6,820 nt of DNA from NCBI RefSeq assembly GCF_022810445.1, contig NZ_JAACGD010000164.1:1-6820 (forward strand), read 5' to 3'. Source of the stretch: Candidatus Cardinium sp. cBcalN2. Lineage in GTDB: Bacteria; Bacteroidota; Bacteroidia; Cytophagales; Amoebophilaceae. Below are positions 5,810-6,820 of this stretch, one piece after another. The stretch's first letter is position 1. The number at the start of each line of letters is the position of its first letter. A program made the translations under genes and the position numbers. The notes beneath the pieces are model-generated. The model saw only the letters and a program-made list of their open reading frames with translations. It was not told the DNA's origin and made no database searches.

Positions 5810-6820
5810 GTATACGAAACATAGAGCCAATCTATTATTGGCTACTTTATTAAGCTTAAACACGTTGTTGGCTTGTGTCAACACAAGGAGGGCACTCAAT
5901 ATGGAGCGGCCAAGCTCAGCTACAACATCACGAACGGCAGAAGCTGGACAGAACGATGAAAATAGTACCAAACTCCATTTTTTAGCTTTAAAAAATGATA
6001 TAGATGGAATGAAGCAACACGCAGCTGACCCTAAGAATAAGGCTCATGCAAATGCACAAGATAGGTATGGTGCACGCCCACACCATTTAGCAGCTGCCAA
6101 CGGTTCTACAGAATTTATAATATTGCTCAAGCAACTTATACCTAGTACTGATCTAACAGCACGATGTAATCATGGCCAGAACCTATTCCATTGGGCAGCT
6201 ATCAATGGTCATCACAACATCATATCTCTGGTAACATATTATCCTTTGCTTTATAAAAGCCTAGCAGTAAAAGACAAAAATGGTGATACCCCCATCCATT
6301 TGGGAGTTAAAACAAATAATGGGCCATTTATAAAAGAGCTCATAGCATGTAACCCGAACACTGATGTAAATATATTGAACAATAAAGGTTTGACACCCTT
6401 GCAGATAGCAGTAACAACTGATTACCAAAAAAGAGACAAAAAAAAAGAGGAAGATAGGCAAGTAATGCTTATACAAGCGCTCAGAAAATCTGCTAAACTG
6501 AATGGAAATATCCAAGGAGATAAAGGTAACGCACCCATACATGTGGTAGCAAAGCTTGGTTTTTACAAGGCTTTAGAAGCACTCCTGGACATTCCAGGAA
6601 TTTATGTAAGCATACAAAACAATAAAGGCGATACGGCCACTCATATATTGCTACGAAAATTACTCCGACGTGACATTTATCAAAAAGATGGAGAAAAGAT
6701 AGAAAATATAATTAAGCGATTAATCGACCAACCAGGTTTTGATCCAAACATCAAAAATAAGAAGGATAAAACGATTTTAGACGAGGCAGCATGTAGTGCT
6801 TCAGATGTAGTAGTTGATAT
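5802..6820 (+). CDS. Ankyrin-repeat lipoprotein, 3' end beyond window
   Basis: An open frame of 339 codons runs from ATG 5802 to the window edge without a stop. The N-terminus is a lipoprotein signal: basic MKQYTKHR, a hydrophobic stretch (9-24), then the lipobox LLAC with Cys25 as the expected lipidated residue. A Ser/Thr/Ala-rich linker follows to about residue 55, then degenerate ankyrin repeats to the edge. Hallmarks are LHFLA (58-62), HHLAAANG (94-101), LFHWAAINGH (128-137), NGDTPIHLG (160-168), NKGLTPLQIA (194-203), GNAPIHVVAKLG (242-253), NKGDTATHIL (274-283) and KTILDEAAC (323-331). Repeat turns are about 34-36 residues apart, except two units lengthened to 46-47 by charged insertions (210-219 and about 288-301). 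The protein is predicted to be membrane-anchored in the envelope. Ankyrin repeats usually bind proteins, so a host- or envelope-protein contact is plausible but unproven. Confidence 0.88.
   Translation, partial: MKQYTKHRANLLLATLLSLNTLLACVNTRRALNMERPSSATTSRTAEAGQNDENSTKLHFLALKNDIDGMKQHAADPKNKAHANAQDRYGARPHHLAAANGSTEFIILLKQLIPSTDLTARCNHGQNLFHWAAINGHHNIISLVTYYPLLYKSLAVKDKNGDTPIHLGVKTNNGPFIKELIACNPNTDVNILNNKGLTPLQIAVTTDYQKRDKKKEEDRQVMLIQALRKSAKLNGNIQGDKGNAPIHVVAKLGFYKALEALLDIPGIYVSIQNNKGDTATHILLRKLLRRDIYQKDGEKIENIIKRLIDQPGFDPNIKNKKDKTILDEAACSASDVVVD
6805..6820. repeat. Right arm of the 16-nt inverted repeat at the window edges
   Basis: ATGTAGTAGTTGATAT at the right edge encodes Asp-Val-Val-Val-Asp in the ankyrin frame and is the exact reverse complement of 2-17. 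Its outer limit lies beyond the window. Confidence 0.5.

Noticed and set aside
5774..6542. Minus-strand frames of 65 and 93 codons opposite the ankyrin gene
   Set aside because: They lie antisense to a plus-strand frame with a lipobox and regular ankyrin repeats; the hydrophobic translation of the second is a by-product of A+T-rich antisense reading.
1..6820. CRISPR array, tRNA, insertion sequence or toxin-antitoxin pair
   Set aside because: No regularly spaced repeats, cloverleaf, transposase motifs or paired small genes were found on either strand.

Overview
This is an A+T-rich bacterial window with five complete genes and one gene cut by the right edge. Several traits point to Bacteroidota, most likely a reduced, host-associated lineage such as the Amoebophilus/Cardinium group. 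These are a PorT-like outer-membrane barrel with an N-terminal signal peptide, near-absence of Shine-Dalgarno sequences, several TAnnTTTG (-7 type) boxes, and a lipoprotein built of ankyrin repeats. The placement is inferred from gene style; no phylogenetic marker or database search was available.

Layout from left to right. Positions 1-245 hold no recognisable gene. They begin with a 16-nt sequence that is the exact reverse complement of the last 16 nt of the window. On the minus strand, 896-246 encodes an alpha/beta-hydrolase of the carboxylesterase/phospholipase type. It diverges from nth (1060-1692, plus), which encodes endonuclease III. nth converges on ung (2510-1830, minus), encoding uracil-DNA glycosylase. 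Upstream of ung lies a stem-loop-rich 190-bp intergenic stretch, then a minus-strand outer-membrane beta-barrel gene (3507-2701). A 312-bp spacer with several dyads separates this from an ABC-F type ATPase (5433-3820, minus). A 368-bp very A+T-rich divergent spacer follows. The ankyrin-repeat lipoprotein gene (5802 to beyond 6820, plus) leaves the window without a stop.

Functional picture. nth and ung are two base-excision-repair glycosylases, acting on oxidised pyrimidines and on uracil respectively, and both have intact catalytic residues. The ABC-F protein belongs to a cytosolic family that acts on the ribosome. The barrel and the ankyrin lipoprotein are envelope products, and the ankyrin protein is the best candidate for host-interaction accessory content. 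No tRNA, rRNA, CRISPR array, transposase or integrase was recognised.

The most unusual local signals are the terminal inverted repeat, a chain of overlapping mini-ORFs running into the ankyrin start codon, the structured DNA between the barrel gene and ung, and a barrel-gene leader in which a terminator-like hairpin sits between a candidate promoter and the gene. No complete new multi-gene system is evident.
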